The notes beneath the pieces are model-generated. The model had not been told where the DNA came from. It made no database searches and saw nothing but the letters and a program-made list of their open reading frames with translations. A program made the translations under genes and the position numbers. DNA of 64,000 nucleotides, from the NCBI GenBank assembly GCA_050304135.1, contig JBNLDC010000034.1, positions 13,901 to 77,900 of the forward strand. Direction: 5' to 3'. This document shows, piece after piece, positions 35,759 through 43,956 of the stretch. This stretch comes from JAFGNB01 sp050304135. Lineage in GTDB: Bacteria > Fibrobacterota > Chitinivibrionia > Chitinivibrionales > Chitinispirillaceae. Position 1 is the stretch's first letter, and each line of letters opens with the position of its first letter.

Positions 35759-35893
35759 ATGGCACACGTCATACGTTTTATGATCTGGAGTATCGGACTT
35801 GCCTGCATTGCATGGTTTATCAGATTACTCTCTCACGATGATGTACCGACACCGGAAACGCTGGTCAGCAGACTTCGCAAAAGTGGTTTCTGA
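35759..35893 (+). CDS. small single-helix membrane protein, 44 residues
   Basis: An ATG at 35759 follows an AAAGGAG site (35746-35752). It opens 44 codons ending in TGA at 35893. Residues about 5-24 form a hydrophobic helix with Trp residues (RFMIWSIGLACIAWFIRLL). After it comes a short hydrophilic tail, HDDVPTPETLVSRLRKSGF, so it is predicted to be a one-pass inner-membrane protein. The good ribosome-binding site is the main evidence. No similar family comes to mind. It lies alone, upstream of tRNA-Leu and mutL on the same strand. If translated, it could regulate a membrane complex, but nothing shows which. Confidence 0.5.
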   Translation: MAHVIRFMIWSIGLACIAWFIRLLSHDDVPTPETLVSRLRKSGF

Positions 35894-36085
35894 AGGTCTG
35901 ATCCGGTTTCGCCTCATTGCAATCTTCCATACCAACGCACTGTAGCCGTCGAGCCGGTGTGCTATTCCTCTATGGCCGATAGCGGTCAATGACGGCGTTA
36001 TTACCTGAATTTTGTCGGAGATCTGCCACGAAACTCTTTTCGTAAATGAAACAGAGATGTATATTTGGCATACCATTACAGATTT

Positions 36086-36168
36086 GCGGAAGTGGTGGAA
36101 TGGTAGACACGCTAGTTTCAGGAGCTAGTGGGTGCAAACCTGTGGGGGTTCAAGTCCCCCCTTCCGCA
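36086..36168 (+). tRNA. tRNA-Leu (CAG)
   Basis: The 83-base sequence folds as a class II tRNA with a long variable arm. The acceptor stem pairs GCGGAAG (36086-36092) with CTTCCGC (36161-36167), followed by discriminator A. The D-arm has TGGTGGAATGGTAGACACG. The anticodon loop TTCAGGA gives anticodon CAG, read between CTAGT and GCTAG. The T-arm has GGGGGTTCAAGTCCCCC. The terminal CCA is not encoded, since the sequence after the discriminator is CTTATC, so it must be added by a nucleotidyltransferase. The mutL start lies 37 bases downstream. Confidence 0.95.
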
Positions 36169-36205
36169 CTTATCTTACCTCTTTAGCTCACTTCAGAATA
36201 CCCGG

Positions 36206-38083
36206 ATGCACGATCAGCACTCAATTGAAGTACTCTCACCGTCGGTAATTGAAAAAATCGCAGCCGGTGAAGTCGTTGAACGTCCCGCCGCAGTCATCAA
36301 AGAACTTGTTGAAAACAGTATTGACGCTGCCGCCACTCATATCGATATCACTGTTGAAGATGCCGGATTCGCTCTCATCCGAATAACCGATGACGGCCAG
36401 GGCATGTCAAAAGGGGATCTGCACAAAAGTATGCTCAGGCATGCGACGAGCAAGATCCGTGAGGCGGATGATCTGTTCGCTATCGGTACCTTCGGATTTC
36501 GCGGCGAGGCTTTAGGGAGTGTTGCAGCGGTGAGCCGGATGTCGGTCATTTCTGCTTCCGACGAGACAGGAGAGGGGTTTCTGCTTGAAAATTCAGGGGG
36601 AGAGCAGGGGAGTGACCTCGTGCCGTATCCGCATCGACGGGGCACTACCATAACGGTAAAAGATCTGTTCTTCAATGTTCCGGCACGTAAAAAATTCATG
36701 AAAACGAGGCGGGGTGAACATCTGGCCATCGTCAGAATGCTTGAGCAGTTGGTTATTCCTTTTCCGACCATTCATTTTACTCTGCGGATTGATGGAAAAA
36801 CAATTTTCGATCTTCCCGCAGTCAACCGTATCATTGAACGGATCGCGGATGTCGCCGGTACGACGTTCGCGTCGTCGCTCATCGAGTGCCGAGGCTCGCG
36901 GGAAAACCTTGATGCGGTTGTTTTCGTCTCCACGCCTGAAAAACTTCAACAACGGCCACGATTCCAGAGTCTGTATGTAAATTTGCGACGCATCAATAAT
37001 GATTCGGTTCAATACTCCATCCGGGAGGCGTTTTCTCAGTTTCTGGGGCATAATAACCGTTGTGCCTACTTCTGCTTTCTGACGATTGATCCTTCACGGA
37101 TCGATGTGAATGTGCACCCGACGAAACAGCTGATAAAATTTGATAATGAACGTGAGATTTTCAGTTTTATTTTTCATTCGGTAAAAGAGGGAATCGCCAA
37201 AGTGATGGTGAACGCTGATTCGCTTTCCGATACCGGGGCTTCTGAGGAGATCCGGCAGGAACCGGCCGTTGGGCGACAGGAGGATATGCCGAATCTTTTC
37301 ACCGGGACACTCCGGTCCTCTTCGGTTGCCGAGAGCGGCTCGTTCAAGGGGTATCAGAATCGGGAGCCGCGGGATCGTACCGATACTGAGACCTCCGGCA
37401 ACCAATCTCCGCAAACCATACTTCCCTTTCCAGATCAACATCGCGATGATAAAGTGGTTGACCGGGACGATCACTCCACCGTACAATTATCCGGTGATGC
37501 ACCGGAAAAAATGTGGGATCTTATTCCGTGCTATCAGATTCACGCGATGTTCATCCTTGCACCGATTAAAAACGGCATTCTGCTTATTGATCAGCACGCC
37601 GCCCATGAACGGATTCTTTACGAGCAGGCGATGAACGACAATGAATTCAGATCGACGGTGCAGCAGCTCCTTTTTCCTGTGGTGGTGGAACTTTCACCGG
37701 CTGAAAAGGGGATCGTTGATTCGGGTAGTGAGCATTTTACCCGGTTCGGTTTCGAGATTTCCGATTTCGGCGGGAAAGCAGTTTCCATCAGTGCGATTCC
37801 GGCGTTTCTGAAGGATGGAAGGGTTGAATCGACGCTGCGGGAGATGGTACGCTACCTGCTTGAGGGACGTAATCCTGATGATTTCTCAGAGCCGAGAAAA
37901 CGGTTTGCGGCGGCGTTTGCCTGCGGTGCGGCCATCAAGGCCGGGCAGAAACTCTCGCAGGAAGAGATGAACGCACTGCTCAACAGTCTGTTTGCAACCG
38001 AAAATCCTTATACCTGTCCGCACGGACGACCGACGTTGATACGAATGTCAATAGATGAGCTGACAAGACGTTTTTTAAGGTAG
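36206..38083 (+). CDS. mutL: DNA mismatch repair protein MutL, endonuclease-type
   Basis: From the ATG at 36206 the protein has 625 residues. The N-terminal GHKL ATPase domain has VIEKIAAGEVVERPAAV, ENSIDAAAT (motif I), DDGQGM (motif II), GFRGEAL (motif III) and DLFFNVPARKKF. A linker rich in Glu, Arg and Ser follows (about 335-430). The C-terminal dimerisation domain carries DQHAAHERILYEQ, matching the DQHA-x2-E-x4-E metal motif, together with ACGAAIKAG and CPHGRPT. These mark a nicking MutL rather than the E. coli type. It couples MutS mismatch recognition to strand removal. An earlier start would run into the tRNA gene, so I reject it. No mutS is nearby. The gene heads a run of same-strand genes that includes double STAS and mtaB. 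Confidence 0.96.
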   Translation: MHDQHSIEVLSPSVIEKIAAGEVVERPAAVIKELVENSIDAAATHIDITVEDAGFALIRITDDGQGMSKGDLHKSMLRHATSKIREADDLFAIGTFGFRGEALGSVAAVSRMSVISASDETGEGFLLENSGGEQGSDLVPYPHRRGTTITVKDLFFNVPARKKFMKTRRGEHLAIVRMLEQLVIPFPTIHFTLRIDGKTIFDLPAVNRIIERIADVAGTTFASSLIECRGSRENLDAVVFVSTPEKLQQRPRFQSLYVNLRRINNDSVQYSIREAFSQFLGHNNRCAYFCFLTIDPSRIDVNVHPTKQLIKFDNEREIFSFIFHSVKEGIAKVMVNADSLSDTGASEEIRQEPAVGRQEDMPNLFTGTLRSSSVAESGSFKGYQNREPRDRTDTETSGNQSPQTILPFPDQHRDDKVVDRDDHSTVQLSGDAPEKMWDLIPCYQIHAMFILAPIKNGILLIDQHAAHERILYEQAMNDNEFRSTVQQLLFPVVVELSPAEKGIVDSGSEHFTRFGFEISDFGGKAVSISAIPAFLKDGRVESTLREMVRYLLEGRNPDDFSEPRKRFAAAFACGAAIKAGQKLSQEEMNALLNSLFATENPYTCPHGRPTLIRMSIDELTRRFLR

Positions 38084-38093
38084 GAGTACCCCT

Positions 38094-38798
38094 ATGCAGA
38101 TTGAAGAGAGTGCCGGAACCATTTCCCTGCAGCTACCGCGTCACTGTTCCGGTTCATCGCTCAGAGAAATTGCCGCGAAAATAGCAGAGGCGTATACCGA
38201 AGGTGCCGTGCGTACACTGCTGCTCGACTTTTCCGTAACGGAGCTGATAGACAGCAACGGAATCGGCACTCTGGTATCAATTGCGAAGGAGGCTCAGGCC
38301 CGGAAGGTCGGGCTTCGACTTACAAATCTCAGCAGCACCATTTCCGAACTGTTCAATCACACCGGACTCGACCGTATTTTCACCATCGAACTGGAACAGG
38401 ATGTGGTTGCCGCCACGGTTGATTTTATTGAACCGTCGGTTAATGTCAAGCTTCGGATGGATGCCGAAGCAATCGGCGATGTGGTAGTTTTTCATCTGAG
38501 CGGTGTGTTGAATCACCCTGTCGGATCCGCTTTTTTCAAGCAACAGTTGCTGCTGTCGCTCTCCCGTTCAAAAAAGCTACTACTTGATGTTGAGGAACTC
38601 TTCTTCATTGACAGCATGAGTATCAGTGCTCTTTTGCGTATGAATAATCTCCTTATCATGACCGGCGGCAGTATGGCAATCTGCGGTGCCGCATTTATAG
38701 TCCGTGATATTCTCGAAACCCTGAATATCGGTACGATCATTCCACTCTACATCTCAACCGCCGAGGCACTTTCCTCGTGGGCAACGATCGATGGCTGA
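38094..38798 (+). CDS. tandem STAS-domain (anti-anti-sigma-like) protein
   Basis: The 234-residue protein holds two STAS domains. The first (about 1-110) has LLLDFSVTELIDSNGIGTLV, with the serine of IDSNGI in the place that SpoIIAA-type proteins use for phosphorylation. The second (about 115-234) has LLLDVEELFFIDSMSISALL, again with an IDS serine. Such proteins bind RsbW/SpoIIAB-like kinases in partner-switching pathways or act as structural modules. Two domains in one chain is less common than one. The ATG has AGGAG eight bases upstream; the end overlaps the start of mtaB by 8 bp, which suggests coupling. No partner kinase is adjacent, though one such domain is encoded at 47.6 kb. Confidence 0.8.
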   Translation: MQIEESAGTISLQLPRHCSGSSLREIAAKIAEAYTEGAVRTLLLDFSVTELIDSNGIGTLVSIAKEAQARKVGLRLTNLSSTISELFNHTGLDRIFTIELEQDVVAATVDFIEPSVNVKLRMDAEAIGDVVVFHLSGVLNHPVGSAFFKQQLLLSLSRSKKLLLDVEELFFIDSMSISALLRMNNLLIMTGGSMAICGAAFIVRDILETLNIGTIIPLYISTAEALSSWATIDG

Positions 38799-40125
38799 GC
38801 CGGAACGTTTCACGACGGTCGCGGTGCGGTCGATAGGGTGCAGGACCAATCAGGAGGAAATGACGGCACTCTCGGCGCGGCTTGCCGAAGAGGGATACCA
38901 GGTGGTCGACGTCACCGGCGAGGCGCAAATAATTATCCTCAATACCTGTTCCGTTACCGGAGCGACCGAATCGAAAACCCGACGGTTTCTCAAAACACTT
39001 TCCGATGCCGCCCCGCAGGCAAAAATCTGTGTGACCGGCTGTCTGGCCCAGCAGGATCCCGAGATGCTGCTGCAGTCAAAAGGCGTCTCGTGGGTGGTAG
39101 GCAACAGCTGTAAAAACAACATCGCTCAATTGTTGCGTACTTCACCCGGTGGGATACATACTACCGTGTTGTCAGATACAGCATCACATGCACTTGAAGT
39201 TGCAACGACGGTTGCGGCGCCGGATGCTCCCGGCAATCAGCGCACCCGGTTTTCGGTAAAGATTCAGGAAGGATGTGATTTCCATTGCAGCTACTGTATC
39301 GTCCCGCACCTGCGCGGTCCTTCTCGAAGTGCCCGGCAGGAAGAGGTCGTTGCCGTCTGCCGCAAGGCGATAACACTCGGTTACAAAGAACTGATTCTCA
39401 CCGGTACTCATATCGGTCAGTTTACGGATGGCGGCGGTGAGGGACTTGCGGTCCTTCTGGAAAAGCTGATCGGCATCAGTGGTGATTTCCGTATACGGTT
39501 GAGTTCACTTGACCCCCGTGACTGTACCGATGAACTGCTCGGACTGGTTGGTGCTTCCGGAAAAATTTGTGATCATGTGCATGTGAGTCTGCAGAGTTGC
39601 TCACCCGGCATCCTCGCGGCAATGCAACGCCCGGTCGATGCCACCCTCGCCTGTCTGGAGCGTCTTAAGAATTTCAGACGGAATTATCCGTTAACGGGGA
39701 TAGGAGCTGATCTTATCGTCGGTTTTCCGGGAGAGACAACCGGAGCATTTGAGGAAACCACCGGAGCGGCAGAGGCGCTTGAACTGTCGTACGCGCATGT
39801 TTTCCGATTTTCACCGCGTCCGGGAACAGCTGCCGCATGTATGACGAATACGGTACCGGAACCGGAAAAAACGACACGCAGTGCGATACTGCGGGATCTC
39901 GTCGGAAAGAGCCGATCGCACTTTATTAAAAAAATTGAACCAGTTCCACAGAGAATAATTGTAGAATCTGTATTCCCGGTCCGGGGGCTGACATCCAATT
40001 TTCTGCATGTTGAACTGCCTGGCGGGGAAGTGAACTGTAATACCTGGATGGAAGTGACTGTTCGTGCGGCACCGCTTCACGGACGGTATTGTCCGGCACA
40101 ACCTGTTCTACACAAGGTGGCTTGA
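38791..40125 (+). CDS. mtaB: tRNA (t6A37) methylthiotransferase, MiaB-like
   Basis: The 444-residue protein is a MiaB-family methylthiotransferase. The N-terminal UPF0004 domain has the three cluster cysteines in SIGCRTNQ, LNTCSVT and VTGCLAQ. The radical SAM domain has CDFHCSYC, C-x3-C-x2-C, followed by VPHLRGPSRS. The central part shows LTGTHIG, SLDPRDC and VHVSLQSC. No clear TRAM domain is seen, although the C-terminal strand region (about 385-440) is of suitable length. The enzyme adds a methylthio group to t6A37 of ANN-decoding tRNAs using two Fe-S clusters. The group MtaB versus MiaB is chosen from the overall pattern (SIGCRTNQ rather than the GCxMN of MiaB), so the assignment within the family is good but not certain. 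It overlaps the preceding gene by 8 bp. Confidence 0.88.
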   Translation: MAEPERFTTVAVRSIGCRTNQEEMTALSARLAEEGYQVVDVTGEAQIIILNTCSVTGATESKTRRFLKTLSDAAPQAKICVTGCLAQQDPEMLLQSKGVSWVVGNSCKNNIAQLLRTSPGGIHTTVLSDTASHALEVATTVAAPDAPGNQRTRFSVKIQEGCDFHCSYCIVPHLRGPSRSARQEEVVAVCRKAITLGYKELILTGTHIGQFTDGGGEGLAVLLEKLIGISGDFRIRLSSLDPRDCTDELLGLVGASGKICDHVHVSLQSCSPGILAAMQRPVDATLACLERLKNFRRNYPLTGIGADLIVGFPGETTGAFEETTGAAEALELSYAHVFRFSPRPGTAAACMTNTVPEPEKTTRSAILRDLVGKSRSHFIKKIEPVPQRIIVESVFPVRGLTSNFLHVELPGGEVNCNTWMEVTVRAAPLHGRYCPAQPVLHKVA

Positions 40126-41016
40126 ATGACCGATCCCAGTATGCCAGCAGCGCCGAAAAATGAGCGGTACCGTCGATTTATCGAGCAGATTGACAGCCTG
40201 CCGTCATTACCCTCAATCGTTTCGCGGCTCATTCAGGTGGTCAATTCGCCTGACACTTCAGCAGATGACGCGGCAAAACTCATTCAGAAGGATCCCGCGC
40301 TCACCACCAAAATGCTCCGGCTTGCCAACAGCGCTTTCTACGGAATTCCCCGGAGCATATCATCGGTTTCCAGTGCGGTGGTGATTCTCGGATTCAATAC
40401 GATCCGTTCGCTCGTCCTGAGCGCCACGGTGATGAAGATGTTCTCGGGAAGCAAGAAACCGGCATTCGACAAGGACCGGTTCTGGAAACATTCGATCGTC
40501 TGCGCGCTTGCCGCAAAGACAATAGTCCGCCAGTTCATCAATGTCCGTATGATGGATCCGGAGAGTGCCTTCTGTGCCGGTATCCTGCACGATATCGGGA
40601 AACTCATTTTCAGTGAATTCGCCGGTGATGACTATCAGGAGGTCTGCAAATTCGCTCAAACGAACAGTGTTTCCCTTCTTGATGCCGAACGGCGGATTTT
40701 CGGCATCGGTCATTCGGATATCGGCAGGATTCTCGCCGATAAATGGGCTCTGCCGCTTGATCTTGAGTATGCACTGGTGCACCACCATGAACCGAAAAAT
40801 TCCGACAACCTTCTTGATCTGGTAACGACTGTTCATATCGCGGATATTCTGACGCATCAGGTCGGGCTCGGCCTCTGGGATGGCGAAGTGACCCCTCCGG
40901 AGTGGGATCAGGCGAGTGCGGTACTACGCCTCGAACAGGCTGATCGTGAACGCATTCTCGCGATGCTCTCCGACAGTATCGAAAAATCAGGTGAGTTCAT
41001 CGATATCATAAAGTAA
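40126..41016 (+). CDS. HDOD-domain signalling protein
   Basis: The 296-residue protein is almost wholly an HDOD domain. It opens IEQIDSLPSLPSIVSRLIQVVNSPDTSADDAAKLIQKDPALT, the typical N-terminal pattern. It then has RLANSAFYGIPRSISSVSSAVVILGF, and CAGILHDIGKLIFSEFAG at about residues 145-162. HDOD proteins lack the full HD metal site and probably act as protein-interaction modules in chemotaxis, c-di-GMP or stress signalling. The ATG directly follows the mtaB stop, with AAGGTGG inside the end of mtaB as ribosome-binding site. A second HDOD gene follows at 41049. Their pairing suggests divergent duplication. Confidence 0.88.
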   Translation: MTDPSMPAAPKNERYRRFIEQIDSLPSLPSIVSRLIQVVNSPDTSADDAAKLIQKDPALTTKMLRLANSAFYGIPRSISSVSSAVVILGFNTIRSLVLSATVMKMFSGSKKPAFDKDRFWKHSIVCALAAKTIVRQFINVRMMDPESAFCAGILHDIGKLIFSEFAGDDYQEVCKFAQTNSVSLLDAERRIFGIGHSDIGRILADKWALPLDLEYALVHHHEPKNSDNLLDLVTTVHIADILTHQVGLGLWDGEVTPPEWDQASAVLRLEQADRERILAMLSDSIEKSGEFIDIIK

Positions 41017-41048
41017 AGCATCAATCACCATGTCACCTTTCTGCGGGA

Positions 41049-41906
41049 ATGTTTCCCATGATCGATAAGCGTATTTCCCGTGTGATGGAACGGCTGCCGG
41101 TGCCGTCTTCGGTGGTACACCGGATCAGTATGGTCGCCTCCAATCCGGATACCTCAGCGTCGGATGTTGCCGAAGTCATTAAAGGAGATCCCACGTTGTC
41201 GGGAAAAGTCCTTCGTCTGGCGAATTCATCATTTGTCGGTATTCCGAGAACTGTTTCATCGCTGCCGAATGCGGTGGTATTGCTCGGTGTCAAGAGGATC
41301 CATTCACTGGTCCTGACCACGGAACTGCTGTCGCCGGCTAAAAATATCGCAGCGTTGCCCTTTTCAATCGACCGGTTCCGTCGCCACGCGGTGACCGTCG
41401 CTTTTATTGCTGAGTCAATCGCCCGCCATCTGAAACGGTACGACGCACCCGATGAACACGAACTCTTCTCCGGAGCACTTCTTCACGATATCGGAAAACT
41501 CCTCGCCGGTATCGCCGATCCCGTAGGGGTGGCTGCAATTTACAAACGGTGCCGACAGCGGTCGATACCGTATTACCGGGCAGAGAACGAAGAGCTCTCC
41601 CATACGCTGCTCGGTCTTGCACTGGCTGAACAGTGGAAGTTTCCCTGGGAACTGACAGCCTGCATACGCGGACACCACACTGCAGCCTGTTTTCCGGAAC
41701 AGCACCGACTGGTATCGGTAATTCATATTGCCGATGTTATGGCACATCTGCTCGGGTTTGCACTCTTCCCCGATGAAAAAACACCCGCACTCGACGATGC
41801 GGCACTTGCCGAGGTACAACTACCGGTTGAGCGTTTACGGGTGATTGCCGAGGATATCCTCGAAAAACAGGAACAGATTGCATCGTTACTTGAAATCCTT
41901 GAATGA
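41049..41906 (+). CDS. HDOD-domain signalling protein, second copy
   Basis: The 285-residue protein has the same order of motifs as its neighbour: LPVPSSVVHRISMVASNPDTSASDVAEVIKGDPTLS, RLANSSFVGIPRTVSSLPNAVVLLGV and GALLHDIGKLLAGIAD (about residues 137-152). Histidine-rich IRGHHTAACFPEQH near residue 205 corresponds to VHHHEPKN in the first copy. The two therefore look like tandem paralogues. They are 32 bp apart. The start is uncertain between 41049 and 41058 (MIDK), since only GGGAA is available upstream. No EAL or GGDEF domain is fused. A role as scaffold in signalling is typical of the family; the pathway is not shown by this locus. Confidence 0.87.
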   Translation: MFPMIDKRISRVMERLPVPSSVVHRISMVASNPDTSASDVAEVIKGDPTLSGKVLRLANSSFVGIPRTVSSLPNAVVLLGVKRIHSLVLTTELLSPAKNIAALPFSIDRFRRHAVTVAFIAESIARHLKRYDAPDEHELFSGALLHDIGKLLAGIADPVGVAAIYKRCRQRSIPYYRAENEELSHTLLGLALAEQWKFPWELTACIRGHHTAACFPEQHRLVSVIHIADVMAHLLGFALFPDEKTPALDDAALAEVQLPVERLRVIAEDILEKQEQIASLLEILE

Positions 41907-42318
41907 TAATTCCCCGGTTAGTTGGATTGTTATGTGCGGAGCGAAGATCATTATCTGCCGTTTGTTGTCCTGAACTGTGGTATGGAGCAGGATCAATCAG
42001 GTATTTTACAGGGTTCCCGAAAGAACCGTACATTCGCCGGATACCGTCAGGCGTCGACGGCGGAGCGCATTGTACCGGTGGGAAACGGGGAATCCTGCTT
42101 TTTGCGGCACCTGCGGTGAGGATACTTTCCGTTGTACTGCAGTTGCGTCTGAATAACCCCGTTCACAATCTTCCGTGCATTGCTCGGGTGTCGCAGTGTG
42201 TGAATACGGCAGGGTAACACCTCTACGTCGCCTGAATGAACGGTGAAGAGGAGTTTTTCGTCCTTGGTCACCACCCGGCAGATGCCGGTATACTGTTGTT
42301 GAATGAACTTTTACCTAG
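41907..42318 (+). other. intergenic region upstream of ftsY
   Basis: This stretch of 412 bases lies between two plus-strand genes. The only coding candidate is the minus-strand ORF at 42047-42274. I see no palindrome, repeat or clear promoter. The ftsY promoter should be in the last 100 bases, where no good match to -35 and -10 boxes stands out. Confidence 0.4.
42047..42274 (-). CDS. possible small hypothetical protein, 75 residues
   Basis: On the minus strand a GTG at 42274 opens 75 codons. The frame stays open about 12 codons further upstream without an ATG. The sequence has a plausible soluble-protein look, with KDEKLLFTVHSGDVEVLPC and ARKIVNGVIQTQLQ, and codon choice like the neighbours. 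However, the C-terminal third is basic and irregular (YPHRRCRKKQDSPFPTG). There is no good ribosome-binding site and no family I can name. It is antisense to the space between two plus-strand genes, so it could be a remnant or not a gene. Confidence 0.25.
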   Translation of the reverse strand: MVTKDEKLLFTVHSGDVEVLPCRIHTLRHPSNARKIVNGVIQTQLQYNGKYPHRRCRKKQDSPFPTGTMRSAVDA

Positions 42319-43263
42319 ATGTGGAAAAATGCAGTTATGAACCTGATGGCACGCTTGAAGGAGGGGTTGAGTAAAACCCGGTCACAGATCAGTTCGATTC
42401 TCGGAGCAGGGGAGCAATTTAACGAGGAATTTTTTGAGGCACTTGAGGATGCTCTCATCTCGGCGGATATCGGTGTTGAATTGTCGGGAGAAATTCTGAT
42501 TGATCTTCGGCAGCGTATTAAAGATGAAAAAATAGATTCGGTCGGCAGTGCGTACGATGCTATGAAGGAAATGCTTATCGAGCAGCTAGATGTCAAACTT
42601 CTACCGGATGATTTTCCGCCGAAACCATGGGTTACCCTTGTTGTTGGTGTCAACGGCGTCGGGAAGACGACAACGATCGGAAAAATTGCCAACGAGTTGC
42701 GTTCGGGCGGTAAATCGGTGATGCTGGGAGCGGTTGATACCTTCCGGGCGGGAGCTATTGAACAGTTGCGCATATGGGCGGAAAGAACCGGTTCGGAGTT
42801 TGTTTCCCAGAAGGAGGGTTCGGATCCGGCCTCGGTGGCATTTGATGCGATGGAGGCGGCAAAGGCCCGCAACACCGATGTATTGATTCTGGATACCGCC
42901 GGCAGGCTTCATAACAAGATCAATCTAATGCACGAAATGGAGAAAATTCTCCGGGTGATCAAGCGCAATACTCCTCATGCACCCAATGAAATCCTCCTTG
43001 TCGTTGATGCGACAACCGGGCAGAACGCGCTCAGGCAGGTTGCCGCCTTCAATGAGATGCTCGGTATCACCGGTCTGGTGATTACCAAACTCGATGGTAC
43101 GGCAAAGGGCGGTGTCGCGCTTGCGATGGCGAAAACGTACCGTATCCCGGTCAGGAAAATAGGGGTCGGTGAAGGGATTGAAGATCTTCAGGATTTCAAT
43201 GCACGGGCGTATATCGAGGCGATGTTCGGGGATCTGACCGAAAACAGTGCACAACCGGAGTAA
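42319..43263 (+). CDS. ftsY: signal recognition particle receptor FtsY
   Basis: The 314-residue protein has the N and G domains of FtsY. The N domain starts LKEGLSKTRSQISSIL. The GTPase motifs are GVNGVGKTTTIGKIA (G1, about 110-124), DTFRAGAIEQL (G2), LDTAGRLHNK (G3) and TKLDGTAKGG (G4/G5). These show it is FtsY rather than Ffh, as the methionine-rich M domain is missing. The acidic A domain found in E. coli FtsY is absent, as in many bacteria. It docks ribosome-SRP complexes at the inner membrane. Starts at 42319 and at 42337 are both possible, neither with a strong ribosome-binding site. Confidence 0.95.
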   Translation: MWKNAVMNLMARLKEGLSKTRSQISSILGAGEQFNEEFFEALEDALISADIGVELSGEILIDLRQRIKDEKIDSVGSAYDAMKEMLIEQLDVKLLPDDFPPKPWVTLVVGVNGVGKTTTIGKIANELRSGGKSVMLGAVDTFRAGAIEQLRIWAERTGSEFVSQKEGSDPASVAFDAMEAAKARNTDVLILDTAGRLHNKINLMHEMEKILRVIKRNTPHAPNEILLVVDATTGQNALRQVAAFNEMLGITGLVITKLDGTAKGGVALAMAKTYRIPVRKIGVGEGIEDLQDFNARAYIEAMFGDLTENSAQPE

Positions 43264-43419
43264 TCTATTATATAGTTTACTCCGATAGCTTAGAGCTGTT
43301 TGCCTATTTAGTTATCCTGACGGTGAAACTGCTGTAACGATAGCATGAAGGTGCCGGTACGGCAGTGAAATACTGTTTTAAGCTACGACTCTATATCCGT
43401 GGAATTCAACAAGAGGTTC

Positions 43420-43953
43420 ATGATGGATAATCCGATCTGGTCCTATTTTTTCAGACCCCCCCGGGAGAAAATGGCCAACATCGAATTGATGAAGGAACTG
43501 CCGGTTTTCGAATCGTTGACAACGGGAGAACTGGTGCAGATTGAGCGGGTACTGCATGAACGGCACTATAGCCCCGGGGAGGTGGTGTTCAACGAGGGAG
43601 AGCCGGGAGCGGGGCTTTACATTGTTAAAAAAGGCGAAATATCAATACGGAAAAAAATCGAGGGTGGGGAGGCGCTGCAACTGGCCGTGATTCCCGAACG
43701 GAGCTTTTTCGGGGAGCTGGCCCTGCTCGATGAAATCCCCCGGAGTGCTTCTGCATTTGCTCTTTCCCAGACGATTCTGTATGGTTTCTCCAAACCAGAT
43801 CTGGAGCATCTTCTTGAACGTAGCCAGCGTTTAGGAAGTAAAATAATTCTTAATCTTTCAAAACTGGTGAGCCGCAGGCTGATAAAGGCGAATGAAAATC
43901 TTGAAGCGGTTCAGGCGGAACTCAATCGCTGTAAAGAGAACGAAGGCAGGTAA
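43420..43953 (+). CDS. stand-alone cyclic-nucleotide-binding domain protein
   Basis: From the ATG at 43420 the 177-residue protein is one cNMP-binding barrel with flanking helices. The core reads HYSPGEVVFNEGEPGAGLY, GEISIRKK and SFFGELALLDEIPRSASAFA; the last is the phosphate-binding cassette with the Arg that contacts the nucleotide phosphate. The C-terminal helix (about 135-175) contains coiled-coil-like LVSRRLIKANENLEAVQAEL. No DNA-binding domain follows, so it is not a Crp-type transcription factor. AAGAGG lies just upstream of this ATG; a GTG 21 bases earlier is less well supported. It precedes the AI-2E-type permease by 3 bp and may regulate it or act with it, which is inference. Confidence 0.8.
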   Translation: MMDNPIWSYFFRPPREKMANIELMKELPVFESLTTGELVQIERVLHERHYSPGEVVFNEGEPGAGLYIVKKGEISIRKKIEGGEALQLAVIPERSFFGELALLDEIPRSASAFALSQTILYGFSKPDLEHLLERSQRLGSKIILNLSKLVSRRLIKANENLEAVQAELNRCKENEGR

Positions 43954-43956
43954 ACG

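Noticed and set aside
36128..36205. N-terminal extension of MutL by 26 codons
   Set aside because: It would overlap tRNA-Leu and lacks similarity to MutL N-termini, which begin near the chosen ATG.
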